A DNA stretch of 64,000 nt from Salinispora tropica CNB-440. Its GTDB lineage: Bacteria; Actinomycetota; Actinomycetes; Mycobacteriales; Micromonosporaceae. Below the pieces are notes generated by a model. It was not told the DNA's origin. It made no database searches and saw only the letters and a program-made list of their open reading frames with translations. Shown here one piece after another: positions 52,706-60,730 of this stretch; position 1 is the first letter of the stretch, and each line of letters begins with the position of its first letter. Position numbers and translations under genes: made by a program. The DNA lies in contig NC_009380.1 in NCBI RefSeq assembly GCF_000016425.1, forward strand, positions 2,918,144-2,982,143, written 5' to 3'.

Positions 52706-54718
52706 TCACGATCCGTGGCCGCCACCATGCCCGGCGGCCTCGGCCGGTTCACGGACGGCGCTGGCGAGTCCCGCCACGGTGGGACGGTCAAGGAACCGAC
52801 GCGGCGTCACCCTCCCGACCTTCTCCCGGGCCAGGGCACCGAGCATTCGTACCGCGAGCAGCGAGTCCCCGCCGAGCCCGAAGAAGTTCGCGGCCCGGTC
52901 GGGCACCCCGCAGCCAAGCATCGCTGCCCAGTGATCCGCGATTGTCCGTTCCAGACCGTCCCGCGGCGGGCCAGGCGCGTCAACCGTCCCACTCGGCGCG
53001 GTCGGCACCGACAGCCGGGCGAGTGAGGGTCCCTGCTCTGGCGCGTCCAGAGAGTTCGGCAGGTCGACCCGCGCGGACCAGCGGTCCGCGTCGACCAGAG
53101 ACTCGATCATCGCCATGACCTCCTCGAACAATCGGTCCACGTCCGCGGCTTCGAAGAGCTCCTCTACCAGGGAGAACACGACGACCAGCTCGTCACGTAG
53201 CTCAAACAGCCGTACCTCGAGCGCCACCTGCGGCGTCCGCAGCTGCTGGTAGTGGCTGGACAGGTCGATAGAGCCCAACGGTCCAGCGGCACGGGGTACC
53301 TCACTACCGAGCGCCGCGTCGACACCCAACGTGCTCTGGAAGACCACCGGAGCCACCGGCCGTCGGGTGTCGCGACGCCGTCCGAGTTCACGGGATACCT
53401 CCACCCCGGTCACCAGGTTGTGCGCCATGGCCTCCCCGATGTCGCGCTGGGCACGGACCGCGAGGTCGGAGAAGGTCGCCGTCTCGGGCAGCTCCACCGG
53501 TACGAGCATGGTGGAGGAGAAGGCACCGACCAGCCGGGGCACGTCCGGGTGCAGCGGAAGGCGGTTCAGCTGGAGAGTGTTGAGCAGGAACCGGCGGTGT
53601 CCGCAGGCGCGGGCCAGGGCGGTGGAGAAGACGGCGAACATGGCCGCGGACGGCGTGACCCCGTGTCGACCACAGTGTTCCCGCAGGGCGGCCCACCGGT
53701 CTGCGTCCAGGACCGCCTGCCGTGCGCCCATCAGGGCCGGTCGGACGTCGGCCGGGTCGGCGACCAGCGGCAGAGCCGGGGGAAGCGGAAGGTCGTCGAG
53801 CCGATCCCACCACCAGTCACGGTCGGCCCGCCACGACTCGGTCTCAGACAGCCCGTTCAGGGTCACGGCGTAGTCGCCGAAGTCGACGTCCAGCGGTGTG
53901 AGCATCGCGTTCTGATCGGCGACCAGAGCGAACAGGTCGCGGTAGAAGACTCCCGACGACCAGCCGTCGACGATCATCAGGCTGGTCGAGGAGTGCAGCC
54001 GCGCCTTGGCTCCCGGAAGCAGGGTCAGCCGCATGTCCAGCCCGCACCCTTGGGTCGGGTCGGGGCCGTCGGTGCTCATCTCGTGGCGGATGGCGGCCAG
54101 CCGGCCGACGATCTCGTCCGTGCCAGCCGCGCTGAGGTCGGTCACCCGCAGCACCGGCATGGCGTCCGGATCGTCCAGGGGCAGGATTCGCTGCCGACCG
54201 TCCGGCAGGATCCGCGCACGCAGCACCGACTGGTGCTCGGCGAGCCGCTCCAGCGCGTCCTGCAACGCCTCAGCGATCTCGTCAACTTCGATGTCTTCCA
54301 GGCCGATGTCCACGTAGTGGTGGGCTGACCGGTAGGAAAGCTCCCAGCCGTCCTGCTGGCCGACGAAGTAGCCCTGTTGAAGCGGTAGGAGTGGGAACGG
54401 GGCTTCGGGGTCGTCCCGGTGCCTGAGGTCCAGTGGCAACGCGCGCACACCGCCCGTGGCGGTGCTGCGCTCCTGGATGAGAGCGGCCAACCGGGCCGCG
54501 CTGTGCTCGACACGAACGTCGACCAGGGCCAGGGCCACCCCGAGCCGTTGCCGGACCAACGCCGCCATCCGGACGGTCAGGACTGAGTCGCCGCCGAGGC
54601 TGAGGAAGCTGGCGTCGGCCGGTACAGCGGTCACGTCGACGTCCAGGACATCGGCCCAGACGCCACGGACGGCATCGACGAGGGTGGTGGGAAGGGTGGT
54701 GCCGGAGGGGTTGGTCAA
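52706..54718 (-). CDS. NRPS fragment T-Cy-T with degenerate cyclization domain
   Basis: 670 residues, three domains, no adenylation domain. Carrier 1 has Ser45 in LSLGGDSVLT. A heterocyclization (Cy)-type condensation domain spans about 105-540, starting PLLPLQQGYFVGQQDGWELS. Carrier 2 has Ser619 in GLGGDSLLAV. The Cy domain has lost its signature residues: DxxxxDxxS reads S246-LMIV-D251-GWS, the FTS threonine is Gln461 (VVFQSTLG), and WLDxQ reads ALEVR with Glu501. It is probably a condensation-only or scaffold domain. The tail ends in a Gly-His-rich AAGHGGGHGS. The TTG start overlaps the upstream methyltransferase stop (TTGA). It is the last gene of the operon and must receive activated substrate from adenylation domains elsewhere. 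Confidence 0.88.
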   Translation of the reverse strand: MTNPSGTTLPTTLVDAVRGVWADVLDVDVTAVPADASFLSLGGDSVLTVRMAALVRQRLGVALALVDVRVEHSAARLAALIQERSTATGGVRALPLDLRHRDDPEAPFPLLPLQQGYFVGQQDGWELSYRSAHHYVDIGLEDIEVDEIAEALQDALERLAEHQSVLRARILPDGRQRILPLDDPDAMPVLRVTDLSAAGTDEIVGRLAAIRHEMSTDGPDPTQGCGLDMRLTLLPGAKARLHSSTSLMIVDGWSSGVFYRDLFALVADQNAMLTPLDVDFGDYAVTLNGLSETESWRADRDWWWDRLDDLPLPPALPLVADPADVRPALMGARQAVLDADRWAALREHCGRHGVTPSAAMFAVFSTALARACGHRRFLLNTLQLNRLPLHPDVPRLVGAFSSTMLVPVELPETATFSDLAVRAQRDIGEAMAHNLVTGVEVSRELGRRRDTRRPVAPVVFQSTLGVDAALGSEVPRAAGPLGSIDLSSHYQQLRTPQVALEVRLFELRDELVVVFSLVEELFEAADVDRLFEEVMAMIESLVDADRWSARVDLPNSLDAPEQGPSLARLSVPTAPSGTVDAPGPPRDGLERTIADHWAAMLGCGVPDRAANFFGLGGDSLLAVRMLGALAREKVGRVTPRRFLDRPTVAGLASAVREPAEAAGHGGGHGS

Positions 54719-56130
54719 CGAGGTTCTCCCATCGGAACAGTGGTGGGGGCGGACATGACGCGGTCCACGGCATGGATCCGTTCAGGGCGGTCGCCCGGTG
54801 GCAGTCGGGCCGCGAGGGTCGCCTCGACGAGCACCGGATCCGGACGTGGGATACCGGATCGGACTCGACCGGCGATCACCCGCTGTCCCGCGTCAGCCAG
54901 CGGATGGTTGTCGCCGGGCAGAACCGGCAACGGATCAAAGCCGGCCGCGTCCAACTGATCGACCCACTCGGCCGCGCTGAGGAACACCCGGTCCTGTCCG
55001 GATCGCATGTCGGTGAACCAGCGCTGCTCCCCGGCGGAGGGAGACATGAGCAGGTACATGGAGGTGAGCGCCTGGTAGTGCTCGCGGCAGGATTCGACGA
55101 GCACCAGCAGCCCGTCCGGGGCCAGCAGTTCCCGCAGCGCGGCCAGGGCCCGACCGACGTGGCGGGCGTTGTGAAGGACGTTCGCCGCCAGGATGACGTC
55201 TCGGGATCCGGGTGTGATCTGCGGGCCGGTCGGCGGCAGGTTGATGTCGAAAAGGCCGAACCGCAGCCCCGGACGATCTCCGAGGAGTGTCCGTGCCGAT
55301 GTGAGGAAGAAGCGCGACACGTCGGTGAACAGGTAGTCCAGCTCGGTGCCGGCCAGCGCGTCGAGGACCGGTCGGGTGGTCGCCCCGATCCCGGCGCCGA
55401 CCTCCAGAATCCGCAGCGGGCCACCTGGGCTGCGGGTGCCGCCGGCGACTATCGCAGCCGCCGCGTGGTTGGCCCAACGGCTGGGTAGGTTGTCCCGATA
55501 GTTACCCTCGGCGGTGTCGGTGGAACCATCCGGGAACAGCAGCTCCTGCACCCCGGCCTCGTCCCGTAGCAGGGCCGGCAGCCGTTCGGCCGTGGCCACG
55601 AAGAACCGGGTCATCGACGGTGGGTAGCCAAACCCGCGACGCGCCTCGTCCAGCTTCCGCCGGGCGCGGGCGTACCCAACACGGTCCGGTGCGACGAGGT
55701 CGTGGTATCGGCCGGTGCCGGGGTCGTACCGGAGCCGCTCCTCGGCCACCAGGGTGGACAGCCATCGGCGCACGATCCAGGCGTGCCGCGGTGCGACCCG
55801 CAACACATCCAGCACCTGTCCGGTGTCATGCCCCGTGCCGTCGGGGAAGAGCCGCGCCCGGTGCAGCACCCGGGCCATCGCGAGCAGGGCGACCTCGTCC
55901 AACAGCCGGCTCAACTGAGAAAGCGAGGACAGGTCGGCGCCGGCGACGGCGGCGTCGCCGGCCGCCGATGCCGGGTCGACGAACGCCTGTTCCACGCCGG
56001 GATTCGTCAGTCCGGCGGGGTGGGACGTGGCGGGGGCAACCAGCAAGGTCGGCCGTTCAGGGCCGGGAACCCACTGCCATGCGCCCACCCCGGGCAGGTC
56101 CGTCAAGGCGTCGATCGGCGGGCCGTTCAC
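54715..56130 (-). CDS. free-standing NRPS/PKS-type SAM methyltransferase 1
   Basis: A 471-residue protein. The class I SAM motif ILEVGAGIGATTRPVLDALAG lies near residue 240, followed by YLFTDVSRFFLTSARTLL and post-motif VILAANVLHNARHVGRAL. The N-terminal part resembles the helical lead-in of methyltransferase domains built into thiazoline siderophore synthetases (LLDEVALLAMARVLHRARLF, RHAWIVRRWLSTLVAEERL). It probably C-methylates a carrier-bound thiazoline or acyl intermediate in trans. The C-terminal stretch LVEATLAARLPPGDRPERIHA looks like the end of an adenylation subdomain. The GTG start overlaps the methyltransferase 2 stop (GTGA), and the stop overlaps the T-Cy-T start. Confidence 0.83.
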   Translation of the reverse strand: MNGPPIDALTDLPGVGAWQWVPGPERPTLLVAPATSHPAGLTNPGVEQAFVDPASAAGDAAVAGADLSSLSQLSRLLDEVALLAMARVLHRARLFPDGTGHDTGQVLDVLRVAPRHAWIVRRWLSTLVAEERLRYDPGTGRYHDLVAPDRVGYARARRKLDEARRGFGYPPSMTRFFVATAERLPALLRDEAGVQELLFPDGSTDTAEGNYRDNLPSRWANHAAAAIVAGGTRSPGGPLRILEVGAGIGATTRPVLDALAGTELDYLFTDVSRFFLTSARTLLGDRPGLRFGLFDINLPPTGPQITPGSRDVILAANVLHNARHVGRALAALRELLAPDGLLVLVESCREHYQALTSMYLLMSPSAGEQRWFTDMRSGQDRVFLSAAEWVDQLDAAGFDPLPVLPGDNHPLADAGQRVIAGRVRSGIPRPDPVLVEATLAARLPPGDRPERIHAVDRVMSAPTTVPMGEPR

Positions 56131-57509
56131 CGCGTTCCCCTGTCGTCGGAGTCGTCGGCCACCACGATCCTGGGTGGCCGAGTGCCCGGCGCCTGTCGCC
56201 GCAGGTGGTCCCGCAGCACCTCGGGCAGCCGGCGACGTACGAAGCCGGCAAGTGGCTCGTGTGCCTCGGGTCCGATCTGCGACCCGCTGCCAACGAGGTC
56301 TTCGACGGTCAGGAGCCCACCGGCGGCGGGCGCAGCGACGGCCAGCAGCCGGGGATCCTCCGGGTCGAGCAGTACCGCGGCGTCCAGTTCGCGTACGGCG
56401 TGACGGAGGGCGTGGGGCGTAACCGCGGTCGGCACGTCGTTCAGCAGCGCATTGGGGATGCCGGAGACGACGATCGGCTCGTCGGCCGACGCCGCCCGAA
56501 GCGTCCCGGCCAGAGCTGCGCCAAGCTGCTCCGACCAGGGGATCGTCCGGACGGGTGCGGACACCTTCGACGAGCCGGCACCGACGTGCAGGACGAGGTC
56601 GTAGCGGTATCGGGTCAGCTCCGTGTCCTGTTCCATGGTGCGCGCGTGCAGGCTCACCCGTACCGGCCGATCCCCCGCCGCGAGTACCGCGGCGACAGCC
56701 CGAGGCGAGAACGACAGCTCCTCATCCGCCACGATCGCCGCTCGTACCCGGTTTCGGAGGTCAGTCCCGCCCAGGCCGGGGTCACGGGCCTGCTCCAGCC
56801 ACGTGAAGTGCGCGGTCAGCAGGTCGCTGTGCCGGATGTCGCCGACGATCACGGTGCCCCCGTCGGCCACCACGGCCAGTGCCTGACGCAGCACCTCGGC
56901 CAGATAGCCGAGCCCGGGAAAGCACTGGGTGACGGAGTTCAACAGCACGCAGTCCGGGGCGACAGCCCGACCGAGGGCCCCGTCCATGGCCGCCCGTACC
57001 CGCGCGGTCCCGGTCTCGTGTGCGGCGGCCTGAACGAACGCGGTACGGGGCAGGTCGGCGTCTCCGAGTCGCTGCACTGCCGTCTGCGCCACGTCAGTGC
57101 CCACGTAGCCGTGCAGGTGCGGGTGCAGGCGGTGCGCGAGCAGACCGGTGCCGCAGCCGATCTCCAGGACGCGTCGAGGCCGTTGGGCGAGAACCAGACC
57201 GACGGTGCACGCCAGCCATTCCCGCATGTGTTCGATGGGCAGGGGCTGCCCGGTGTCCGAGGCACGCCAGCCGGACAGGTCCAGGTCGTCCGAGTGCCGC
57301 CCGACGGCCTCCTGGTACACCCAGTCGTACACCTCGGACCAGTGGTCGAGGTGTTCCCGCAGCAGCGGGCCGGGTTCGGGACCGGCGAGGGTGGCGGCGG
57401 GCTCGGGCCGTACCGTGATGGCACCGCCTGGTGTGAGGCGCGCCTCGGCGACCCACGGATGTGCAGCGACGAGGGCCACCATCGAATCGACGGTCACGTC
57501 AACGGGCAC
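56127..57509 (-). CDS. free-standing NRPS M-domain methyltransferase 2
   Basis: A 460-residue protein whose core is the methyltransferase domain normally inserted into NRPS adenylation domains. It has HWSEVYDWVYQEAVG, LDLSGWRASDTGQPLPIEHM, REWLACTVG and SAM motif I RVLEIGCGTGLLAHRL at about residues 113-128, then NSVTQCFPGLGYLAEVLR. The first 40 residues (MVALVAAHPWVAEARLTPGG) and the end (PLAGFVRRRLPEVLRDHLRR) resemble the split C-terminal adenylation subdomain flanking such insertions. It may therefore be an excised, interrupted A subdomain without its catalytic core. It probably N- or C-methylates a carrier-bound cysteine-derived unit. GTG 57509 follows GGAGGAATCCG within the transporter ATPase 3' end. 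Confidence 0.85.
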   Translation of the reverse strand: MPVDVTVDSMVALVAAHPWVAEARLTPGGAITVRPEPAATLAGPEPGPLLREHLDHWSEVYDWVYQEAVGRHSDDLDLSGWRASDTGQPLPIEHMREWLACTVGLVLAQRPRRVLEIGCGTGLLAHRLHPHLHGYVGTDVAQTAVQRLGDADLPRTAFVQAAAHETGTARVRAAMDGALGRAVAPDCVLLNSVTQCFPGLGYLAEVLRQALAVVADGGTVIVGDIRHSDLLTAHFTWLEQARDPGLGGTDLRNRVRAAIVADEELSFSPRAVAAVLAAGDRPVRVSLHARTMEQDTELTRYRYDLVLHVGAGSSKVSAPVRTIPWSEQLGAALAGTLRAASADEPIVVSGIPNALLNDVPTAVTPHALRHAVRELDAAVLLDPEDPRLLAVAAPAAGGLLTVEDLVGSGSQIGPEAHEPLAGFVRRRLPEVLRDHLRRQAPGTRPPRIVVADDSDDRGTR

Positions 57510-58983
57510 CGGATTCCTCCGTTCTGTTGTCGGTATGGGGCAGGGGACCATCGGTGCGGCCCTCGACGAGCCGCCGGTGGTGGACATGCAGGACCCGGTC
57601 GGCGCGGGCCGCGACGGTGGGGTCGTGGGTGATCGTCAGGATCGCCAGACCATCGGCCCGCAGCCGGTCGAGCAGGTCGAGCACCACGGCACCGGAGGCT
57701 CGATCGAGCGCCGAGGTTGGCTCGTCGAGCAGCAGCACCTCTGGCCGCGCGGCCAGGGCCCGGGCCAGCGCGACCCGTTGGCGTTGACCCCCGGAGAGAG
57801 CGTGCGGACGTCGGCGCGCGATCTCGGCCGAAAGCCCGACCGAGCCAAGCAGACGCAGCGCTTCCCTGGCCCGGTCGCGGCGGTCCAGGCCGTGCAGCAC
57901 CGCCAGCGGACGGGCTACGGCGGCCCCGACGCGGTGCGCCGGATTGAGTTCCCCCGCCGGGTGCTGACCGACGAGTTGGACGGTGCGTCGCTGCTCGCGG
58001 TCACGCTGCCGCACGTCGGCCGACAGTGGATGCCCGCGCAGCAACAGTCGGCCGTGTTGGCCTGGACGGCGACCAACGATCGCGTACAGCAAACTCGACT
58101 TGCCGCTGCCGGATGGACCGAGAACCGCGGTCCACGAGCCGTGGGCCAGGTCCAGGTGCACGTCGTCTACCAACAGGGCGCCGTCCGGTCGGGTCACCCG
58201 CAGCCCTTGCACGGTGAGCAGAGGCATGGCGCGGTGTCCAGGTGCCGGGGGTGCGGCGGCCGGGCCAAGCGCCGGTGGCGACGTCACGGTGCAGGGCAAC
58301 GTCAGGTCCACCACTCGGTCAGCGGCGGAGACGAGGAACGGGTCGTGGGTCACGAGCAGGGTGCCGCCGTCCTGCCGTGCCCGTACCGCCTCGACAATCA
58401 TCCCCCGGGTCGCACCGTCCAGGGCCGAGGTCGGCTCGTCGAGCAGCAAAACGTCCGGCTCCGCGGCCAGGGCGCGGGCCAGGGCGACCCGTTGGGCCTG
58501 GCCGCCGGAGAGTTCGCCACCCCGCCGGTTGGCAAGTTCGGCTGGCAGACCGAGCAGGTCACAAACCTCGCGGACACGCCGTGCCCGGTCCCGTCGCGAA
58601 CCGCTCAACTGCTCGCCCACCAGACGCGCGACCGACCAGAGCGGGTTCAGCGCGAGGATCGGATCCTGCCCCACGTACCCGCAGTGCACCCGCCGCCAGC
58701 GGCGAGCCGCCCGGCCCTCCGGGATCGGCCGGCCGCGCCAACGCACCGTCCCCTCGCGGCGCAGACCCGTCGGCAGGCTGCCCATGAGGGCGTGCAGCAG
58801 GCTGCTCTTACCTGCCCCGGAAGCCCCGACGACCGCAACCACCTCACCGGCACCGATCTGGAGGTCCGTGGCCGGCAGCACGAGCTGACCGTCGCCAACC
58901 CGACGCACCGACAGTCTCGTCACGACCAAGGGCTCCGCGTCGGCCGTAGCGGATTCCGTCGGGTGTTCGACGCGCTGTCTCAC
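57499..58983 (-). CDS. fused double ATPase of Opp/Dpp/Nik-type ABC importer
   Basis: A 494-residue protein containing two ABC ATPase domains in one chain. Domain 1 (about 15-240) has Walker A VGASGAGKSSLL, signature LSGGQAQRVALARALA and Walker B VLLLDEPTSALDGA. Domain 2 (about 255-485) has Walker A LGPSGSGKSSLL, signature LSGGQRQRVALARALA and Walker B VLLLDEPTSALDRA. This is a DppD-DppF fusion that energises uptake of a peptide-like or metal-chelate substrate across the membrane. The GTG start overlaps the upstream permease stop (GTGA). With the binding protein and both permeases it forms a complete importer embedded in the NRPS operon. Confidence 0.93.
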   Translation of the reverse strand: MRQRVEHPTESATADAEPLVVTRLSVRRVGDGQLVLPATDLQIGAGEVVAVVGASGAGKSSLLHALMGSLPTGLRREGTVRWRGRPIPEGRAARRWRRVHCGYVGQDPILALNPLWSVARLVGEQLSGSRRDRARRVREVCDLLGLPAELANRRGGELSGGQAQRVALARALAAEPDVLLLDEPTSALDGATRGMIVEAVRARQDGGTLLVTHDPFLVSAADRVVDLTLPCTVTSPPALGPAAAPPAPGHRAMPLLTVQGLRVTRPDGALLVDDVHLDLAHGSWTAVLGPSGSGKSSLLYAIVGRRPGQHGRLLLRGHPLSADVRQRDREQRRTVQLVGQHPAGELNPAHRVGAAVARPLAVLHGLDRRDRAREALRLLGSVGLSAEIARRRPHALSGGQRQRVALARALAARPEVLLLDEPTSALDRASGAVVLDLLDRLRADGLAILTITHDPTVAARADRVLHVHHRRLVEGRTDGPLPHTDNRTEESGAR

Positions 58984-59777
58984 GCCATCCCTTCCGGCTC
59001 ACGTGTGGCGATGCGTGCCATGGCGGCACAGAGCAACGCGCACAGCGCCAACGGCACGGCGGGTGCCAGCAGGGCGGCGGGATTAAGCGCCACGCCGGGC
59101 AGGTTCTCGCTGAGCATCAGCGCCCAGTCGGGATCCGGCGGCTGTGGACCGAACCCGAGGACCGCGAGTGTGGTGGCCAGTTGCAGCGCCGTGATCAGTC
59201 GCAGACCTGCGTCGGCCGCCACCAGACCGCGCAACGCGGGCAGGAGTTCCCGCACCAGAATGACCAGCCCGTGTTCCCCGCGTTCAACGGCGGCATGAAG
59301 GTAGCCACTGTCCCGGACGGTGGCACACTGCGCGGCCACGACCCGGGCGGTGAGCGGCGTGCCGCTGAGCACGGAGGCGACCACCACCGCCGTGGCTCCC
59401 GGTAGCGCCACCGCCAGTACCAGGGCGAGGATCAGGGCGGGCACCGCCAGCAACAGATCGCCGAGCCACTGCACCGCCCGTCCCGCCCTGATCGGCCACC
59501 AGCCCGCTACCAGCCCGAGCGCCACTCCGATCAGGAGGGCCGTCGCCGCGGCGATGAGGGCGACCCCGATCAGGTTCGCACCGCCGGCAAGCACCCGGGA
59601 CAGCACATCGCGGCCCAACGCGTCGGCACCTAGCGGCAGCCCTGTCGTCGGCGTGGACCAGGGCACGGCCACCGGCTGTTCCGGGTCGTTCGGAGCGAGG
59701 TACCGGCCCAGCAGGGCCAACGTGAACACGACCAGCGCCGCGACCGGCGCGGCAGCGCTCCAGCGGATCTGCGTCAC
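58980..59777 (-). CDS. ABC importer permease, DppC/NikC type
   Basis: A 265-residue membrane protein. An N-terminal membrane segment (APVAALVVFTLALLGRYLAP) is followed by the DppC-typical periplasmic-loop motif GLPLGADALGRDVLSRVLAGG and several further hydrophobic helices. The coupling (EAA-like) region is in the segment VVAAQCATVRDSGYLHAAVE. The second half includes ALQLATTLAVLGFGPQPPDPDWALML, a conserved DppC feature (described by its first residues TTLAVLGFG). It pairs with the DppB-type permease. The GTG at 59777 overlaps the dppB-like stop. Confidence 0.91.
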   Translation of the reverse strand: MTQIRWSAAAPVAALVVFTLALLGRYLAPNDPEQPVAVPWSTPTTGLPLGADALGRDVLSRVLAGGANLIGVALIAAATALLIGVALGLVAGWWPIRAGRAVQWLGDLLLAVPALILALVLAVALPGATAVVVASVLSGTPLTARVVAAQCATVRDSGYLHAAVERGEHGLVILVRELLPALRGLVAADAGLRLITALQLATTLAVLGFGPQPPDPDWALMLSENLPGVALNPAALLAPAVPLALCALLCAAMARIATREPEGMA

Positions 59778-60730
59778 GACGTACGCTCCGCCGGCTGAGC
59801 CGGCCGCCCGGCGGTGGGACGGCCGGTTCGGTGCACCGCCACGGCTGCGAGATCGGCGAGCAGCATCCCGAGCAGCACGGTCACGACGGGAACCAGGGCG
59901 GCGCCCTGTACCACCGGTACATCCCGCACCGCCACCGCCGACACGAGCAGCCCGCCGAGGCCGGGATACCCGTAGACCGTCTCCACCAGGGCGGTTCCGG
60001 CGGCGAGCCAGCCGGCGGTCAACGCGAGGACCTGCAACGCCGGCACAACCAGGAACGGCAGAACGTGCCGGGGCAGCACCAGTACCGACGGCAGGCCGCG
60101 GCGGTATGCGTCGATGACATGCGGCCGGCGCAGGGTATCGGTCAGCACGCCGCGCAACAGTGTGCAGGCGTACGCGGCCGATGGCAGCGCCAGGGTCAGC
60201 GCCGGCAGGACGAGTGTCTGCGGATCCTGCCACGGGCTGCCGCCCGGTGGCAGCAGGGAGACGGCCGGAAGCCACCCCAACGTCGCGGACAGCAGGGCGC
60301 CCAGCGCCGCCGCGTAGACGGCCTGGGGTACCGCGGCGAGACCGGCGGCGAGCATTCCGCCCCGGCCCCGACGCAGCTGCGTGACGATGAGGCCGGCCGC
60401 GGTGAGCAGCATTGTTGTTCCGAGCGCGACGGCCACCAGGCTGGCGGTCGCGGGTAGACGTTGGCCGAGCAGGTCGCTCACCGGACGGCCGCTACTCAGC
60501 GACGTGCCCAGGTCTCCCTGGAGCAGCCCGCCCAGCCACCGCAGGTACCGCATCACCACCGGTTGGTCCAGGCCGAGCTGTCCGCGCGCCTGCGCGACCT
60601 GCTCTGGCGAGGCCCGGCCAGCTTCCCGAATGGACGCCGCGTCACCCGGCAACGCCTCGGTAGCGGCAAAGACCACCACGGTGGCCGCCAGTACCAGCAG
60701 CACTGTCCGGGTGAGGCGGCGTGCGGTCAC
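59774..60730 (-). CDS. ABC importer permease, DppB/NikB type
   Basis: A 318-residue membrane protein of the DppB family. It has the first helix TVLLVLAATVVVFAATEALPG, the conserved AREQLGLDQPVVMRY-type segment (here ARGQLGLDQPVVMRYLRWLG), GDLGTSLSSGRPVSDLLGQRLP and the late motif ALVETVYGYPGLGGLLVSAV. About six membrane helices are apparent. Together with the DppC-type subunit it forms the translocation path for the ligand delivered by the lipoprotein. The GTG start at 60730 overlaps the binding-protein stop by four bases, and its stop overlaps the next permease. Confidence 0.92.
   Translation of the reverse strand: MTARRLTRTVLLVLAATVVVFAATEALPGDAASIREAGRASPEQVAQARGQLGLDQPVVMRYLRWLGGLLQGDLGTSLSSGRPVSDLLGQRLPATASLVAVALGTTMLLTAAGLIVTQLRRGRGGMLAAGLAAVPQAVYAAALGALLSATLGWLPAVSLLPPGGSPWQDPQTLVLPALTLALPSAAYACTLLRGVLTDTLRRPHVIDAYRRGLPSVLVLPRHVLPFLVVPALQVLALTAGWLAAGTALVETVYGYPGLGGLLVSAVAVRDVPVVQGAALVPVVTVLLGMLLADLAAVAVHRTGRPTAGRPAQPAERTS

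Noticed and set aside
55620-57632. 670-codon open frame on the plus strand
   Set aside because: It is antisense to both methyltransferases and shows no recognisable domain.
57148-59298. 716-codon open frame on the plus strand
   Set aside because: It is antisense to methyltransferase 2, the double ATPase and the permease, all of which have clear motifs and coupled starts on the minus strand.
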